Positions 21,996 to 34,133 of a DNA stretch of 64,000 nt are shown piece after piece. A program made the position numbers and the translations under genes. The stretch comes from Spirodela intermedia. Taxonomy: Eukaryota; Streptophyta; Magnoliopsida; Alismatales; Araceae. Each line of letters begins with the position of its first letter. The first letter of the stretch is position 1. Where the stretch lies: NCBI GenBank assembly GCA_902729315.2, contig LR746279.1, positions 1,192,001 through 1,256,000 on the forward strand, written 5' to 3'. The notes beneath the pieces were generated by a model. The model saw only the letters and a list, made by a program, of their open reading frames with translations. It searched no databases and was not told the DNA's origin.

Positions 21996-23716
21996 TAAAT
22001 CATTGCTAGTCCCTTAGCAATGGAATTACGAAAATAAAAATTTACAAATCTCAAACATCATATTTCAATACAAAAAAAAATACAATTAGAAATGATGCAC
22101 CTTTAGACACTTTAGATTCTTATATTAAATATTTAAGAATGATGTCAAGTACTTAAATGTTTAAACACTCCTTGGAATAACAATCTAGACTTCACTTCTT
22201 CTATTCACATCTTTATCACTTCTTCACTCATAGATGTATTTACAAGATGTTCCAATTATCAATACTCATCTAAGAATAATATTGATCCTACATTTTCCCT
22301 TTTTCTATGGCTTGATTTTTGAAGTTTGCACTATATTTCTTCCTTTTTTTTTCTCTTTTCTTTTTTATATAGTGGATAAGTAGCTTTTCTTGTAGACAAA
22401 TTTCAAAAATAAGAATGATGTCTCACACCCTCCATGTGTACTCTTTATTTTCAGGGCTTTCACTTTATCCACTTATTTTGCAGCAAGTGTTTTTCTATAC
22501 ACGATTTTCGACAATGAGAATGATGTCTTACACCCTCCATGTGTATTCTTCATTTCTAGATTTTTCACATTGCTCTCTCTTTTTTTTTTCGAAATAAGTG
22601 ATTTCTCCTCACAAGTCCTATAGATCAAGGTGCAAAAATCTCCATTAAACTCAAATGATCAATCAAATTTTCACATCAAGTAAATACTATCCATCAAGAT
22701 CATGAAGTGAAAATCTGTAAAATCAAATCCATGTTATCTATCATGTATCCAAGGAGTATTCCAACATTTCATGCTACTAGATCATTCTTTTGACTCAATA
22801 ATAATCTTCCTAGTATCTTTTGATATCAATCAATCTAATTGATTTAATTTTTGCATGCGTGTAATATGATGTAAGAAATTTGTAAATTAGATAGTTCTGA
22901 AAGTTCTATTTTCTATTTTCAATTCTATTTTTAGCAACAATAAATTTGTCAAAAATAAATCAAAACTATCCTCTTTATAGCTGTAATTTTGAATTTCAGT
23001 AATATATGTCTAGGGGATTGAAATGTGAGAAAAGGGTCTCTAGAATTTAAAATTTTGGGCTGTTTTTTTTGTCTACTATTTTTGATAGTTTGTTGTTCCT
23101 AACAAAAAACCAGAAAATAGATGTTACAGCTTTTTCGAATTTTATTTTATTTTTATTTTTTTAGTTGCTACTCTAAGTTGAATAAAATGCAAACACATGT
23201 TCTTAATCGTACTCCAGCATAAATTAATAATGAACACTTCACCCCCCAACTTAAAAATGACATTGTCCTTAATGACACAGAAAAATCGAAACAATATGCA
23301 GAAAATATAATTTTCAAGTGAAGCATGCATATGTGCAAAGTTAAGCATTAAAAATATTTTCATAAATGATAAAGCTCAAAAAGACATCACCTCAACCTCG
23401 TTCTTAATTTTCCACTTCATCTTACACTCCTCCTGCACTTCTTCGAAAAAATAAATACAGAAATAAGTACTGCGAAATTCTAAGAAAAACAGAACTTAAA
23501 AAACAATCAAACAGAATGAAATAAAAACCATGGGTTGCCTCCCATGCAGCGCTGAATTTAATGTCTTCAGCTAGACTCCTTGATCTTACTCTTGAATTTC
23601 TTTTAATAATAAATTTTCTTTTTCTGCAAGGCGTTCATGCTCTATGTAATGTTTAAGCTACTGTCCATTTACCTTAAAGGTATGATCACTTTTAGGATCT
23701 TTAATCATTATAGCCC
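21996..23716 (-). other. Untranslated 3' region of element 3
   Basis: Colinear with 10528-12388 of element 2 on the other strand. It carries the same two GTGTGAGACATCATTC repeat copies (near 22410 and 22520), the second polypurine-like tract (near 23240) and the GGGAGGCAACCCATGG motif (near 23530). No coding frame is supported. Confidence 0.78.
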
Positions 23717-25337
23717 TGATAAGTCTTCATTATCATGAGTTAATAATTAGTAAATAATATAGTTTTAGCCTTAACTCATGATAAATAGACTTATATTTGT
23801 GTTAAAGTGTGAAAAGTGGTTTTCAGTTGATTAACGTGATTTTTTGGGTAATTATGTGATTTTATACGATTTTTACAGTCTTACTTTTGAGATAAATAAA
23901 GAACAAGAAATAAAAATAAAAATATTGCAAAATGGGGGACCCGCCGGCCAGCCGGGCCCGCAAGCGGGTCGGAAGCTCAGTCGGGGAGTGGCCGCGAGCA
24001 GGGGCTTGAGCAGCTTGGACCGATAGGGGCACGTGTGCGCCACTCCCCTTCCACGTCATCGGTGGCCAGCCGGCTGTGGGGCAAGGAGTGGTCGTACACG
24101 CGAAAGAAGGGACTTTGCTTACAAAGCTAACATTACTATATATTCGCCCGAAAAATCGGCGCACAACCGATGTGGGACTAAACCACACCTTCCTCCGAGG
24201 CAGGCAACCAGCGCGGGTTTGAATCCTCCCAGAGTCAAAATTCATATATTTTTATCTGATTATCACGACTTTCTTGCAGATCGCCGGTGAAGGATTAAGC
24301 AACCAGAATCGCTAGATCATCGGCGAAAATCTCGTCAACGCGATTCGCGGAGCATTGCTACTAAAATTGTTGAACGATTCGCGATAAAAGGATCGCAAAT
24401 CCATCGAGTAAATCATCTCCGATTGATCAACGAACAAGCCGTCGTCGGGAAGAGGACGATCCGCCGGGAGACGAGTCGCCACCTCCTGAGAGCGTATCAG
24501 ATGTGATGAAGAGCCTCCTCTTGCTGCGCAGACCTGAGGATGAAGCTCCTTGACACGCGCCCCACCTCTATCCAGCTCCTCTCCGTTGGGTGACAGCCGC
24601 CGAAGAGCCGCAAAGTCGCTGTTTTTCCGCTCCGCGGGGTGACAGCCGCCGGAGACGACTCGACAACCTATTTCAGTGATCTCTAGACTTTGCGAGAAGA
24701 TCTAGAGATTGCCCACGTCGTCTTTGTCCAAGGAGAGCCTTCGAGGCCGTGGACACTGCACAACGATCCTCCCGAACGCTCAGGATCCAGTGCATCGCCG
24801 ACGCATCGCTGTCGCGACGCCGGAACTCTGTTTTCCTGCTTTCAAACTTACTTTACGCTTCATTTAGTGATTAATTTTTGTGTTTTTAATTTACCAAAAT
24901 ATACTTTGTTTAATTACGATTCTTCCGGCTTTTACAAATCTTAATTTGATTAATTAAATCGTCTATAATCGCTTACGAAAGAATTACTGGGCAGAACTCT
25001 GTTTCTGCCTGATTCACGTTCGTCGGGCGCTGATGTCATCCTGACGTCTGCACCCTTATTTCCTTTTTTTTGTGAATTTTAAATATATTTCCTTTTTATT
25101 TCCTAGTATAAAATTCATAGAAAATCGTATTCATTGAGAAAAATTCTGAATAATTACCAGATGTTATATTACATCCATGTGATCGACTTGGAAAATTACC
25201 ACTATTTTTGGAAGTTTTATTAAATTATAATTGATATATTTATTCAGAAATACTTCTAAATATCTGAAAATTCGTATTTTCTAGTTTTATAAATTTTATA
25301 TTCGCGTGATTTAATATACAACGACTGAGTCACGTCA
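23717..25337 (+). repeat. Solo LTR L8 in element 3, perfect AGCCC duplication
   Basis: TGATAAGTC to GAGTCACGTCA, 1621 bp, opposite to element 3. AGCCC at 23712-23716 and again at 25338-25342 is a perfect 5-bp target duplication. It lies between the integrase C-terminus and the 3' untranslated region. Confidence 0.95.
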
Positions 25338-25685
25338 AGCCCCATGATCATATGTCTCTTCCACCACATAAGGCCCTTTCCATTTTGATTTTAATTTTCC
25401 TGAGAATAATTTCAGCCTAGAATCATATAACCACACTTTTTGTCCAACATCAAATTTTTTTTTGCTAATGTATTTATCATGAAAAGTTTTAGTTTTTTCT
25501 TTATATATTCTATGATTTTCATAAGCTTCATTCCTCAACTCCTCTAGTTCACGTAGTTGAAAAATTCTATACCTACCAGTTGATTTTTCATCCATACATA
25601 AATTTTTTATAGCCCATAATGCTTTATGCTCTATTTCCACAAGAAGATGACATGGCTTTCCAAAAATGAGACGAAATGGGGACAT
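25338..25685 (-). pseudogene. Element 3 integrase C-terminal part
   Basis: A 116-residue open stretch on the minus strand starts [20 protein letters not shown] and has [20 protein letters not shown] and [20 protein letters not shown], the GPY/F-type C-terminal region of gypsy integrases (KWKGPYVV). It is the direct continuation of the integrase at 34439 and above: the tripeptide GMS ends that piece and MSPF begins this one, the overlap being the target duplication of L9. Confidence 0.88.
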
Positions 25686-27294
25686 TGACGTGACTCAGTC
25701 GTTTTCTATTAAATCACGCAAATCTAAAATTTATAAAACTAGAAAATACGAATTTTTGGATATTTAGAAGTATTTCTAAATAAATATATCAATTATAATT
25801 CAATAAAAGTTCCAAAAATAGCAATTTTTCCAGGTCGATCACAGGGATGTAATATAATATCTGGTAATTATTCAGAATTTTTCTCAATGAATATGATTTT
25901 CTATAAATTTTATACTAGGAAATAAAAAGGAAATATATTTAAAATTCACGAAAAAGGGAAATAAGGGCGCGGACGTCAGGATGACGTCAGCGCCCGGCGA
26001 ACGCGAATCGGGCGGAAACAGAGTTCCGCCCGGCGATTCTTACGTAAGTGATTACAGACGATTTAATTAATCAAATTAAGATCTGTAAAAGCCGGAAGAA
26101 TCGTAATAGAACAAAGTATATTTTGGTAAATTAAAATCACAAAGAAATATCACTAAATGAAGTGTAAAGTAAGTTTAAAAGTAGGAAAACAGAGTTCTGG
26201 CATCGCGACGGCGATGCGTCGGCGATGCACCAGAATCCTGAGCGTTCGGGAGGTTCGTCGTATAGTGTCCATGGCCTCGAAGGCTCTCCTTGGGCAAAGA
26301 CGACATGGGCAATCTCTAGATCTTCTCGCGAAGTCTAGAAATTAATGAAATGGGTCGCCGAGTCGTCTCCGGCGGCTGTCACCCGGCGGAGCGGAAAAAC
26401 GGCGACTTTGCGGCTCTCCGGCGACTGTCACCCGACGGAGAGGAGCTGGATGGAGGTGGGGCGCGTGTTAGGGAGCTTCATCCTCAGGTCCGCGCAGCAA
26501 GAGGAGGCTCTTCATCGCATCTGGTACGCTCTCAGGAGGTGGCGACTGGTCTCCCGGCGGATCGTCCTCTTCCCGACGACGGCTTGTTCGTCGATCAATC
26601 GGAGATGATTTACTCGATGGATTCGCGATCCTTTTATCGCGAATCGTTCAGCAATTTTAGTAGCAATGCTCCGCGAATCGCGTTGACGAGATTTTCGCCG
26701 ATGATCCAGCGATTCTGGTTGCTTAATCCTTCACCGGCGATCTGCAGGAAAGTCGCGATAATCAGATAAAAATATATGAATTTTGACTCTGGGAGGATTC
26801 GAACCCGCGCCAGTTGTCCGCCCCCCCTTCTGAGGAAGGTGTGACGCGGGTTTAGTCTCACATCGGTTGTGCGCCGATTTTTCAAGCGAATATATAGTAA
26901 TGTTAGCTTTTTAGGCAAAGTCCCTTCTCTCGCGTGTACGACCACTCCTTGCCCCACAGCCGGCTGGCCACCAGTGACGTGGAAGGGGAGTGGCGCACAC
27001 GTGCCCCTATCGGTCCAAGCTAAGCCGCTCGAGCCCTTGCTCGCGGCTACTCCTGACTGCGCTTCCGACCCACTTGCGGGCCCGGCTGGCCGGCGGGTCC
27101 CCCCATTTTGCAATATTTTTATTTTTATTTCTTGTTCTTCATTTATCTCAAAAGTAAGACTGTAAAAATCGTATAAAATCACATAATTACCCAAAAATTC
27201 ACATTAATCAACTGAAAACCACTTTTCACACTTTAACACAAATATAAGTCTATTTATCATGAGTTAAGGCTAAAACTATATTATTTACTAATTG

Positions 27295-27471
27295 GTGCTG
27301 TCCCAAGAGAGCTTGGATCATGTTTTACTGCATGGTGAGGTCGCAGAGATTGTCTGGATGCGGTTCCATGAGTTCGGTCTTACCTTCACTAAAAAAGGAT
27401 TTTTGCAGACTTTCTATGGGGCACAAGTTAATTTGGGAAGAGAAGACACTGGGTATCCTGGGACCAACTAA
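27295..27471 (+). pseudogene. LINE reverse transcriptase zinc-binding fragment inside the NUMT
   Basis: The frame reads SQESLDHVLLHGEVAEIVW then MRFHEFGLTF, the zf-RVT pattern of plant LINEs (E-x-x-DH-x-x-x-HC-x-x-A-x-x-VW), with the usual Cys after His changed to Gly. The frame stays open to a TAA at 27469-27471. LINE scraps are common in plant mitochondrial genomes. It could instead be nuclear sequence joined at the edge of the insert. Confidence 0.6.
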
Positions 27472-28550
27472 CCAACCCAAAGGAGAAGAGGATAGGATAA
27501 AGTGTGACCTGTACCTATATCATCTCGAATTCTTAAAGATAATCCAATTCTCTCGTTTCGTCACATTAGAGTTGATAAAGTGCGTGCCACACTATGACAT
27601 CCAATAGCAGAGACAGAAAAAAAGGCCAACTTCAATTCACCAAACCCAGGTTCATCTCGTATAGTGATTGTGGACTCGTGCCCAGAGGCCAGAGGCAAAT
27701 CTGTTCACGGTCCGTAGGACCAACACCATTCGAAGGAACCCGTCCCGCCATGAATAGTCATGTTTGACTGGGCTTACACACATTCGCTCACTTACGCTGT
27801 CCCCCCTCAGCTGCTGAGATCCCAAGTCTCCAAGTGGGCCCTCTTGGCCACCCACGACCTTGGCTTTTTAGAGAATCCCGCTCCTGTGTCGTAGGACTTG
27901 TAGCTCGGCAGTCCACCAGGGATGCTCTCAAATAGGGCTATGGGATCCCGCCCCTAAAAAGAGAGGGAGACCCATAGCCCATGAAAGAGAGCTTATCTTG
28001 CGCTCGAGTGCCGCCTACTACTAAAATCCCGGTTTTTGCAAGAGTTACGTTCAGAAAGAGGCTTCATCAGAAAGCTCGGAATCCTCATCTTCGAATCCAA
28101 GCTCTGAACCACAAAAGAATCGAAGATTGATAGAAATGTTGGAGGAACAACATTATCAACTGACTCCCGAATTCTATCTCTAGAAAAGAGAAACCACATG
28201 TGATATGGATGCCCGGGCGTTTACATTCAATATGTAAAAGATGAAGCCCTTCTGAAATCTAAATATATGGAAATTCCACGCGCAAAGGCTTCGGTCCAAT
28301 GTCCGAACATCAAAACACTTCTGGATGTCGGGCCCCAGTTTCCCAATGTGGAAACTGCTCTCGTATGACTGAGTCTACCATATCGGTTTCCAAGTCAGCT
28401 GGTACCGACTTTCCCGTTCTTCACCTCAAGCCCAAGCGGTCTTGAGTGATGCATGAAGTTTGCTTGTAAAAAAAAAAGAGGAAGCCGGTTGTTAACCGGG
28501 GAAAGAATGGGAGACAGGGTAACCCACACAAGTAATATAAGAGAGGGCGA

Positions 28551-28682
28551 TCCAAACAAAAAAACATCTTTGATTACGATTAAAAGGAACAATCTCAAAT
28601 AGACCAAGATCCATTTTCGGGTAATTTCTTGGTGAACATAATCTGCCATAATCTCTTCGATCCCTACATTTATGTGCCAGAC
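28551..28682 (-). pseudogene. sdh4: sdh4 fragment (mitochondrial succinate dehydrogenase subunit 4, C-terminal)
   Basis: The minus strand gives [19 protein letters not shown] followed by [19 protein letters not shown]. This is the last part of plant mitochondrial SDH4, the small membrane anchor of complex II, including its last membrane helix. The upstream two thirds are missing, and beyond VFLF the frame runs on into unrelated sequence, so both ends are chimeric. sdh4 is mitochondrial in many eudicots and some monocots but lost from grass mitochondria, which argues weakly against a grass as source. Not functional. Confidence 0.7.
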
Positions 28683-29324
28683 GGAATGGGGCCCCTTCCC
28701 CCCCATTCCTTAGTGGTTACAGGGAACTCCTAATAATTTTAAACTCAAAACTACATTTTTCAGATTTATCAAAAACTAAAATCATGATTTTTCACTATTG
28801 AAAATATCATAGTTAATGTTCGAAATCACTGCTTCCCTTGTTTTGAGTTTTGACTTGACACTGAATAGAGCTCTTTGAGATGTTCAGGGACGTCGTCAAC
28901 CCATCCACTTGTCAAGATGTTCGGGTGACGATAACTTAAGTTTCTAGCCAAACCAGATTCAGAAAAGGGGTTCGATTAGCAGCTCCAACGAAGAGAACTC
29001 AATCGATAGAACCTAAACCCACTCGCCGCCCTCGCTCAGCAGAAGCAGAACGAATCAACAAAGCACGCCGCACTGGAGTAATCCAATATGTGGTTCCGCA
29101 CGTTCCACCACTTCTCCGTTCATTTCCAATACTGATCGTGAAACACCATGAGCAGCAGGATGTTGAGGTCCGGAATTCGAAGTGAAATTTTTGATTTGCC
29201 CGTTCCTAGTCGTCATGGAAAAGAAAGGCAGAAATTAGAAAGACATTATTTACAATACCTTGCTACATTAATGCGCACTAGAAAGCTGCTTTCCCGTACA
29301 GAAGGAGCTTCCGCGGTTGGTCGA

Positions 29325-29417
29325 CAATGGCGAGTCGTCCGGCACCGGATGAGCGGCGAGGAAGTCGGCCAACGCCTGACCCTTGATCGCTTTTGGGGCA
29401 CATAAGTCATATCGAAT
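29325..29417 (-). pseudogene. Gypsy RNase H scrap inside the NUMT
   Basis: PKAIKGQALADFLAAHPVP in the minus frame is the block that follows RNase H in Tat-type gypsy elements. It is unrelated to the RNase H of elements 1 and 3. Gypsy scraps are regular passengers in plant mitochondrial DNA, so it probably arrived with the insert. Confidence 0.65.
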
Positions 29418-30494
29418 TCCATGAGGAGTAGTGACTACTTTTTTGCCAACCTTCCTGACAACCCTCCCTTTAGAAAATCTACTCAAATTCGACCAAGGAG
29501 CAGCGGATCTTGCAGCTGCCACACGCGTATTTGCCGCCATGTTTAAGCGGATACGACCGAGGGTGGCTCCATACCGGGTGTTATTGGAGTTCTTTTTTAA
29601 GATTTGAATGGAAAGGGAATCCCTCAAATAAAAAGCTTTAAGCAAAACAGTAGGGGCAACTCTATGTGATTCGCTACGCTTGCTTGCGCCCCACCCCGTA
29701 AGCTGACTCTATTGCCTGCCGGTTAGCGACTTCGGTAGTACGAATCGTCATCTTTTTCTGACGAACAGATGACAGAATTAGCATAATGGTCTATTCAAAG
29801 CCAATGTTCTGACCTTCTAACCTGAGGAAAATGGTTCTCAGTATAAAAGTGCTTATTCGGCCGGTTCCTTTCTATTCACGAAGCTATTACACAATCAAAG
29901 CCTTTTGAGCAAAGAAAATAATGTCTAATTTCATCGACTTGGTTCATATCCAGTAACCCCGACTCACATGGATCAAACTAACATCGAATCCGTTAGTCAA
30001 TACTCCGAAAAAAACTTTCACAGCAACCGACAACAAAAAAAATAAAATGTTTTTTTGGAGCCCCAACCCAAGTAAAAGGCGCTTGCGGCTTCTTTGGTTG
30101 GTGTTCAGCATGGAATGGAAGATCCGACTTAAGAACTAGTGAGCCTGTGACTAGTTTTGAGCAAGCTTTCGCTCCCCCTCCCTCTCCATTTTCCCGCTTT
30201 GCTAATCTTCCACTCTAACGCGGGCCGGGCGGCGGCGGGGTAAGGAAAACGCTGTCGGAGATCGAGATGTCGATTTGTTTTTCATCGAAAACGAAGAAGG
30301 CCTTATCTTTTTTATTTCCGCCCCTACGAAGAACTCCATACATAATAGTTTAGCTCTGAGCATTCGGCTGACACTCCCACCGCCTACTCCCTTGCTTCTC
30401 GCAGCGAACGGCTCCTCGGTGGAGGAGTAGAAGCGCTGGTCCCCTTCGGTCAAGTGCGTGTGCCTGCTGTTACCTACCGTGGGACCTCCGTCCA

Positions 30495-30581
30495 ACTGAG
30501 GACGTTTCCAATACCGACAGCAGCTCCCGCTAAAGCAATTGTAGCAGCTCCAGCACCTATTGATTTTGCACCTTCTAACAT
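30495..30581 (-). pseudogene. atp9: atp9 fragment (mitochondrial ATP synthase subunit c, N-terminal 29 codons)
   Basis: Minus-strand codons from ATG at 30581 read [20 protein letters not shown], then AVGIGNVLS, the start of plant mitochondrial subunit c, the proton ring of ATP synthase. Homology stops after the codons for VLS and the frame runs into unrelated WTEVPR. The C-terminal helix with the proton-binding acidic residue is absent. The Leu after GNV is Phe in the mature protein, in keeping with an unedited C. Upstream, the frame is open to 30734 but shows no known protein. Confidence 0.85.
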
Positions 30582-32071
30582 AAGGGGAGGATCATTCTCC
30601 TCACGCAAGCGCCTTCGCTTTTCCTTGATTCGGCGTCGATTCCTCTTCTCCACGTTACTTTTTCGGGGGAAGGAGTCTAAATCAATTGAAATTAATGAAC
30701 CATCATTGAAGGACGTTGCACATGACACGATCAATTCGACTCGACGGGCTATCTTTCTTCAAGTGAGAGAGAGGCCGGAGCCCATTCACGACAGCTTCGC
30801 TTCCTCACTCTTTTTGCCTTCAACAAAAACCATTGGATTCAGTGTACAAGATTCATGTCATCTTCTTTCGAGTTGGTGTATATATCATAGTGAAAGTTAG
30901 AGGTCAGGAGAGATAATGTTAAGTAGTAGGCCCGGTTCACCGGTCAGGTCGAGACACTGCTTCCGAATCCATGGATTCCCAATCCGTAGCTGCTGCGCTA
31001 TAGTTGATCTCAGTCGCCTTGTCCTTGGCCCCCTCTTCCTGACTGCTACAAAGTGTATTTTATACACAGCAGGGGTTCTTTTTTTCTTTTAATAGGAGTT
31101 CTAGGTATGGGTTTATATGGTTCCCATGAACCAACATAAAATTTGAGAGCATCCCTCAGATATACATAAATATACCGTACGTAAGAGGTGTTCTCAATCG
31201 GCGAAGCCTCACTCTATAACTCCGTAACTCCCTAACTCCAGGCCAATGTAGCTTTCGGGGAAGGGGATCAGATAGACTAAACCGGGAGTGCAGTTCAAGC
31301 TAAAGTTCTGTTAAGGGCTTATACCCTTTAAAAGTATGACACGCAAAAGATGTAATGGGCCAGTTGGGGGGACGTCCATAAAGATGCATAAGAAGATAAT
31401 CAAAATCAAAATAAAGAATATGAATCGGGTTGTCATAACCTAGTTTAGTCTTCCGAGTCCTTTCAGGCTTACTGAAGACTAAGCCAACGCAAGCGCCTTA
31501 TTTCAAAACATGGTTAAAGGATCAAGCCGCAAGATTCCAGGTCAACTTGACTTGGTACTGATTCCGGGTAACCATAGAAAAGGAAGGGACGGTGACGACT
31601 CATTGATATCGGCTTGTCGTTGTCACGAATTTCATATGCCGCAAGCTGAGACCGTCGACTTTGCTTTGTGGATATGACGCATATTAGCTTAGCTGCGCAT
31701 ATAACGATGGAATTAGCATAATGATCGAATGCCACTAGAAAGAATTTCTCAATATGAGAGAGCCATTACAAGTAGTATAGATCCCGAATTACTTAAATCC
31801 TTTTTAGAAAAAGGGGGGTTAACTAACGAAAGAAAGATGGAACCAGAAGCTTCTTTAAAAGAAAGCGCTTTGCCTTACCTATAATACGGGGAAACCGTAG
31901 CCCTATTGGAGAGCATCCATCTAGTATACTTAACCTAACTTGAGTCTTCGGTTGACAGCGTAACTCCCTAACTCGTTAACTCAAAAACCAGTAACACCAT
32001 AACTCCCCAGCTCGAGAAAAGCAAAAGATTCGAGAGTCAAGGCGGAAAAAACATGCATAGATAGTGGTCTA

Positions 32072-32209
32072 ATGACAAGGGCCGACGAAGTGAGAGGCAA
32101 TCTTAAAAAAAAAACCTGTTGTGGAGTTCGTTTCAGCTCTTGAATCGGACTCGGATAAGATGTAGCAACTTTTTTCTTTATTGATGAGTTGACCTGAAGC
32201 TGCTTCATA
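32072..32209 (-). pseudogene. LINE reverse transcriptase fragment inside the NUMT
   Basis: The minus frame has YEAASGQLINKEKSCYI, the LINE block with the pattern ASGQ-x-IN-x-x-KS found after the catalytic site of plant non-LTR reverse transcriptases. Related sequence may continue in another frame to about 31985. Dead fragment. Confidence 0.62.
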
Positions 32210-32790
32210 GCTAGAGATAAAAGTCGGAACAGTGGCATGGCAACAGGGAGGCTTCACCCGATCCAGTGGATCACTATAGAAGATTCTAGAAGCAAGCTAC
32301 GCTACCTTCTGGCTAGCTCGTGCAATCTTAGAAAAATTCTTGCTTTTTGCCAGATAGATTCTTTAGAAAGATTCTCCGGAAATCTAATATTTAGAAGAAA
32401 AATAAAGGCGCATACGTGGGCGGGAAGGGGGCCCCACTACTTATTCATTCAGGGGGGGCTCCATGTTCCTTTGATGGTTCGAAGACCAGTGAGGGTGCCT
32501 TTATTCATTAAGGCAACCGACTTCAGAATGGATTCGCCACTCAAGGCGCTTGCGAGGCAGTTGAAAGTTCTGTACGTGTTCCCAGAAGTCGTCTTGTCCT
32601 AGCATGAACAAGTCTGTCGGGCCCCAATAGATCAGATCAAGAGTGATTCCTCACCTATCCGGGGAACGCTCGAGTATAGATTCCCTATGCTCATGTGAAC
32701 GGCCGGGGCCGGCCGGCCAAGCGTAGCGAATCACATAGAGTTGCCCCTACCTGCCGGCGCGCAGATAGATAGGGCGGGCGAAGCGCGAAG

Positions 32791-32877
32791 GGATGGATGT
32801 CTGAGCGGTTGAAAGAGTCGGTCTTGAAAACCGAAGTATTGATAGGAATACCGGGGGTTCGAATCCCTCTCCATCCG
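32791..32877 (+). tRNA. trnS-UGA: trnS-UGA, mitochondrial type, in the NUMT
   Basis: An 87-base class II tRNA. The acceptor arm GGATGGA pairs with TCCATCC. Anticodon loop CTTGAAA (anticodon TGA at 32825-32827) sits on stem TCGGT/ACCGA. A long variable arm follows, and the T arm is GGGGGTTCGAATCCCTC. Discriminator base G. It is complete and looks intact, but as a mitochondrial gene in the nucleus it is probably silent unless pol III happens to read its internal boxes. It lies three bases from the nad5 fragment. Confidence 0.93.
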
Positions 32878-32880
32878 CGA

Positions 32881-33051
32881 GCCCCTTTATTTGAATACCC
32901 ACCTACGGCTTTGATTGTTATAACTTTTGCAGGAGCTATGACGTCATTCCTTGCGGCAACTACAGGAATATTACAGAACGATCCAAAGAGGGTCATAGCT
33001 TATTCAACTTGCAGTCAATTAGGCTATATGATCTTTGCTTGCGGCATCTCT
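32881..33051 (+). pseudogene. nad5: nad5 exon fragment (mitochondrial complex I subunit 5)
   Basis: Fifty-seven codons read [57 protein letters not shown], a conserved membrane segment of NADH dehydrogenase subunit 5. The frame leaves nad5 after GIS and shortly ends. The Pro in NDPKRV is Leu in the mature protein of plants, the expected unedited DNA form (CCA edited to CUA), so the transfer was by DNA and not via edited RNA. Flanking nad5 exons and introns are absent. Confidence 0.9.
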
Positions 33052-33687
33052 AAGCGAAACTCCACGAAAGGAACATTAATGATTCGTATGAATGACTTAA
33101 TGGGAAATGTCCCGAATAAATCCAACGAATAACTAAGAAAATGAAACGCACGTGGTGGTAATTATAGCGGTTCCTTCTGATCCTAGAAAACGTCCGAAAA
33201 AACCTGCTACGGAACTACCGAGCAAAGGCACGGCTGGGCTTACTTGCTATATCCCTGCGTCCTTGTTATTCATGCAAAGATTCACCAACCCCGGTGAAAA
33301 GTGATCGCTCTGAAGTCAAGTCTTTACGTTTATAGGGGACTGAACGTCGACTGACACGTGTAGTAGTAGCTTGTTCATCAATTCACCCCCTGCTTCCACG
33401 GTCCGCTTACCGAGGAAGAGATGCGGGAGGACCCGAGGCCGGAGCAAGTTGGGAATCCCTCAAATAAAAAGCTTTAAGCAAAACCTGCTCAAAAGCCGAA
33501 AACAGAGGATTTTCACCTTTTGGAGTGGACCTGGAGGGGGCGGTGCCCTTCATCAGAATCAATGGGTTAATGGCAAATTGGTCAAGTGGGCTGTTGTGTG
33601 TAATCCGTATAAACTCCTATGGCTTCGTTTCCCAGGAAATCCGATTTTTTGAAGATCCTGTGAGACTTTATTTGGTATTCGTGCTTT

Positions 33688-33756
33688 GCTCACGTTTTAC
33701 ATGCCGGATTCATTGTATTCTGGGCTGGAGCACTGAACCTATTTGAAGTGGCTCGT
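33688..33756 (+). pseudogene. psbC: Plastid psbC fragment within the mitochondrial block
   Basis: The frame reads [20 protein letters not shown] then VAR, close to the HAGLIVFWAGAMNLFEVA block of the photosystem II CP43 protein. Only about 23 codons match and upstream and downstream frames differ. Plastid pieces are usual in plant mitochondrial DNA, so this most likely travelled plastid to mitochondrion to nucleus. Confidence 0.68.
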
Positions 33757-34022
33757 TTATTGTACAATTATCCCACTTGGAGACTTGGGATCTCAGCAGG
33801 AAATGCGAAGGTTGCTTAAAGCCGGCCGGCCTAAACTTTTTGAGCTTTTATTATGAGACATCTTGATATAAAGAGATCTTTACTCTTACAAAAATATGGG
33901 ATTTCTTAACTGACGGAATGGGGAACGGCTGCCTTCGTTGATTCCCCACGAAAGAATCGGAATATCACTGCTTTCCCTTACTGTCCTAAGTGGTGTCGTG
34001 GTGGTGCTACGAGATGGCGATT

Positions 34023-34133
34023 GAAGAAATGATAGTAGCTCGTTGTTTTATAGGCTTTTTCATATTCAGTCGGAAGAGTTTAGGTAAGACTTTCAAAGTA
34101 ACTCTCGACGGGAGAATGGAGTCTATTCAGGAA
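34023..34133 (+). pseudogene. atp4: atp4 fragment (mitochondrial ATP synthase subunit b)
   Basis: Thirty-seven codons give EEMIVARCFIGFFIFSRKSL then GKTFKVTLDGRMESIQE, which matches the N-terminal region of plant mitochondrial ATP4 (ORF25/YMF39), the peripheral-stalk subunit. The start codon region and the C-terminal three quarters are absent. It borders the 22-bp tandem duplication at 34174-34217. Confidence 0.85.

Noticed and set aside
22415-22597. Repeat units in the element 3 3' region as a CRISPR-like or satellite array
   Set aside because: Only two copies about 100 bases apart, shared with element 2; an internal duplication of the retroelement, not an array.
28993-29405. Possible mitochondrial gene around 29-29.4 kb (frame with HHEQQDVEV or MSSRMLRSG)
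   Set aside because: It feels protein-coding in part but I cannot match it to any mitochondrial gene with confidence.
30202-30495. 97-codon minus frame with Arg/Pro-rich end next to atp9
   Set aside because: No similarity I recognise; it lies in mitochondrial intergenic-type sequence and reads into the truncated atp9 border.
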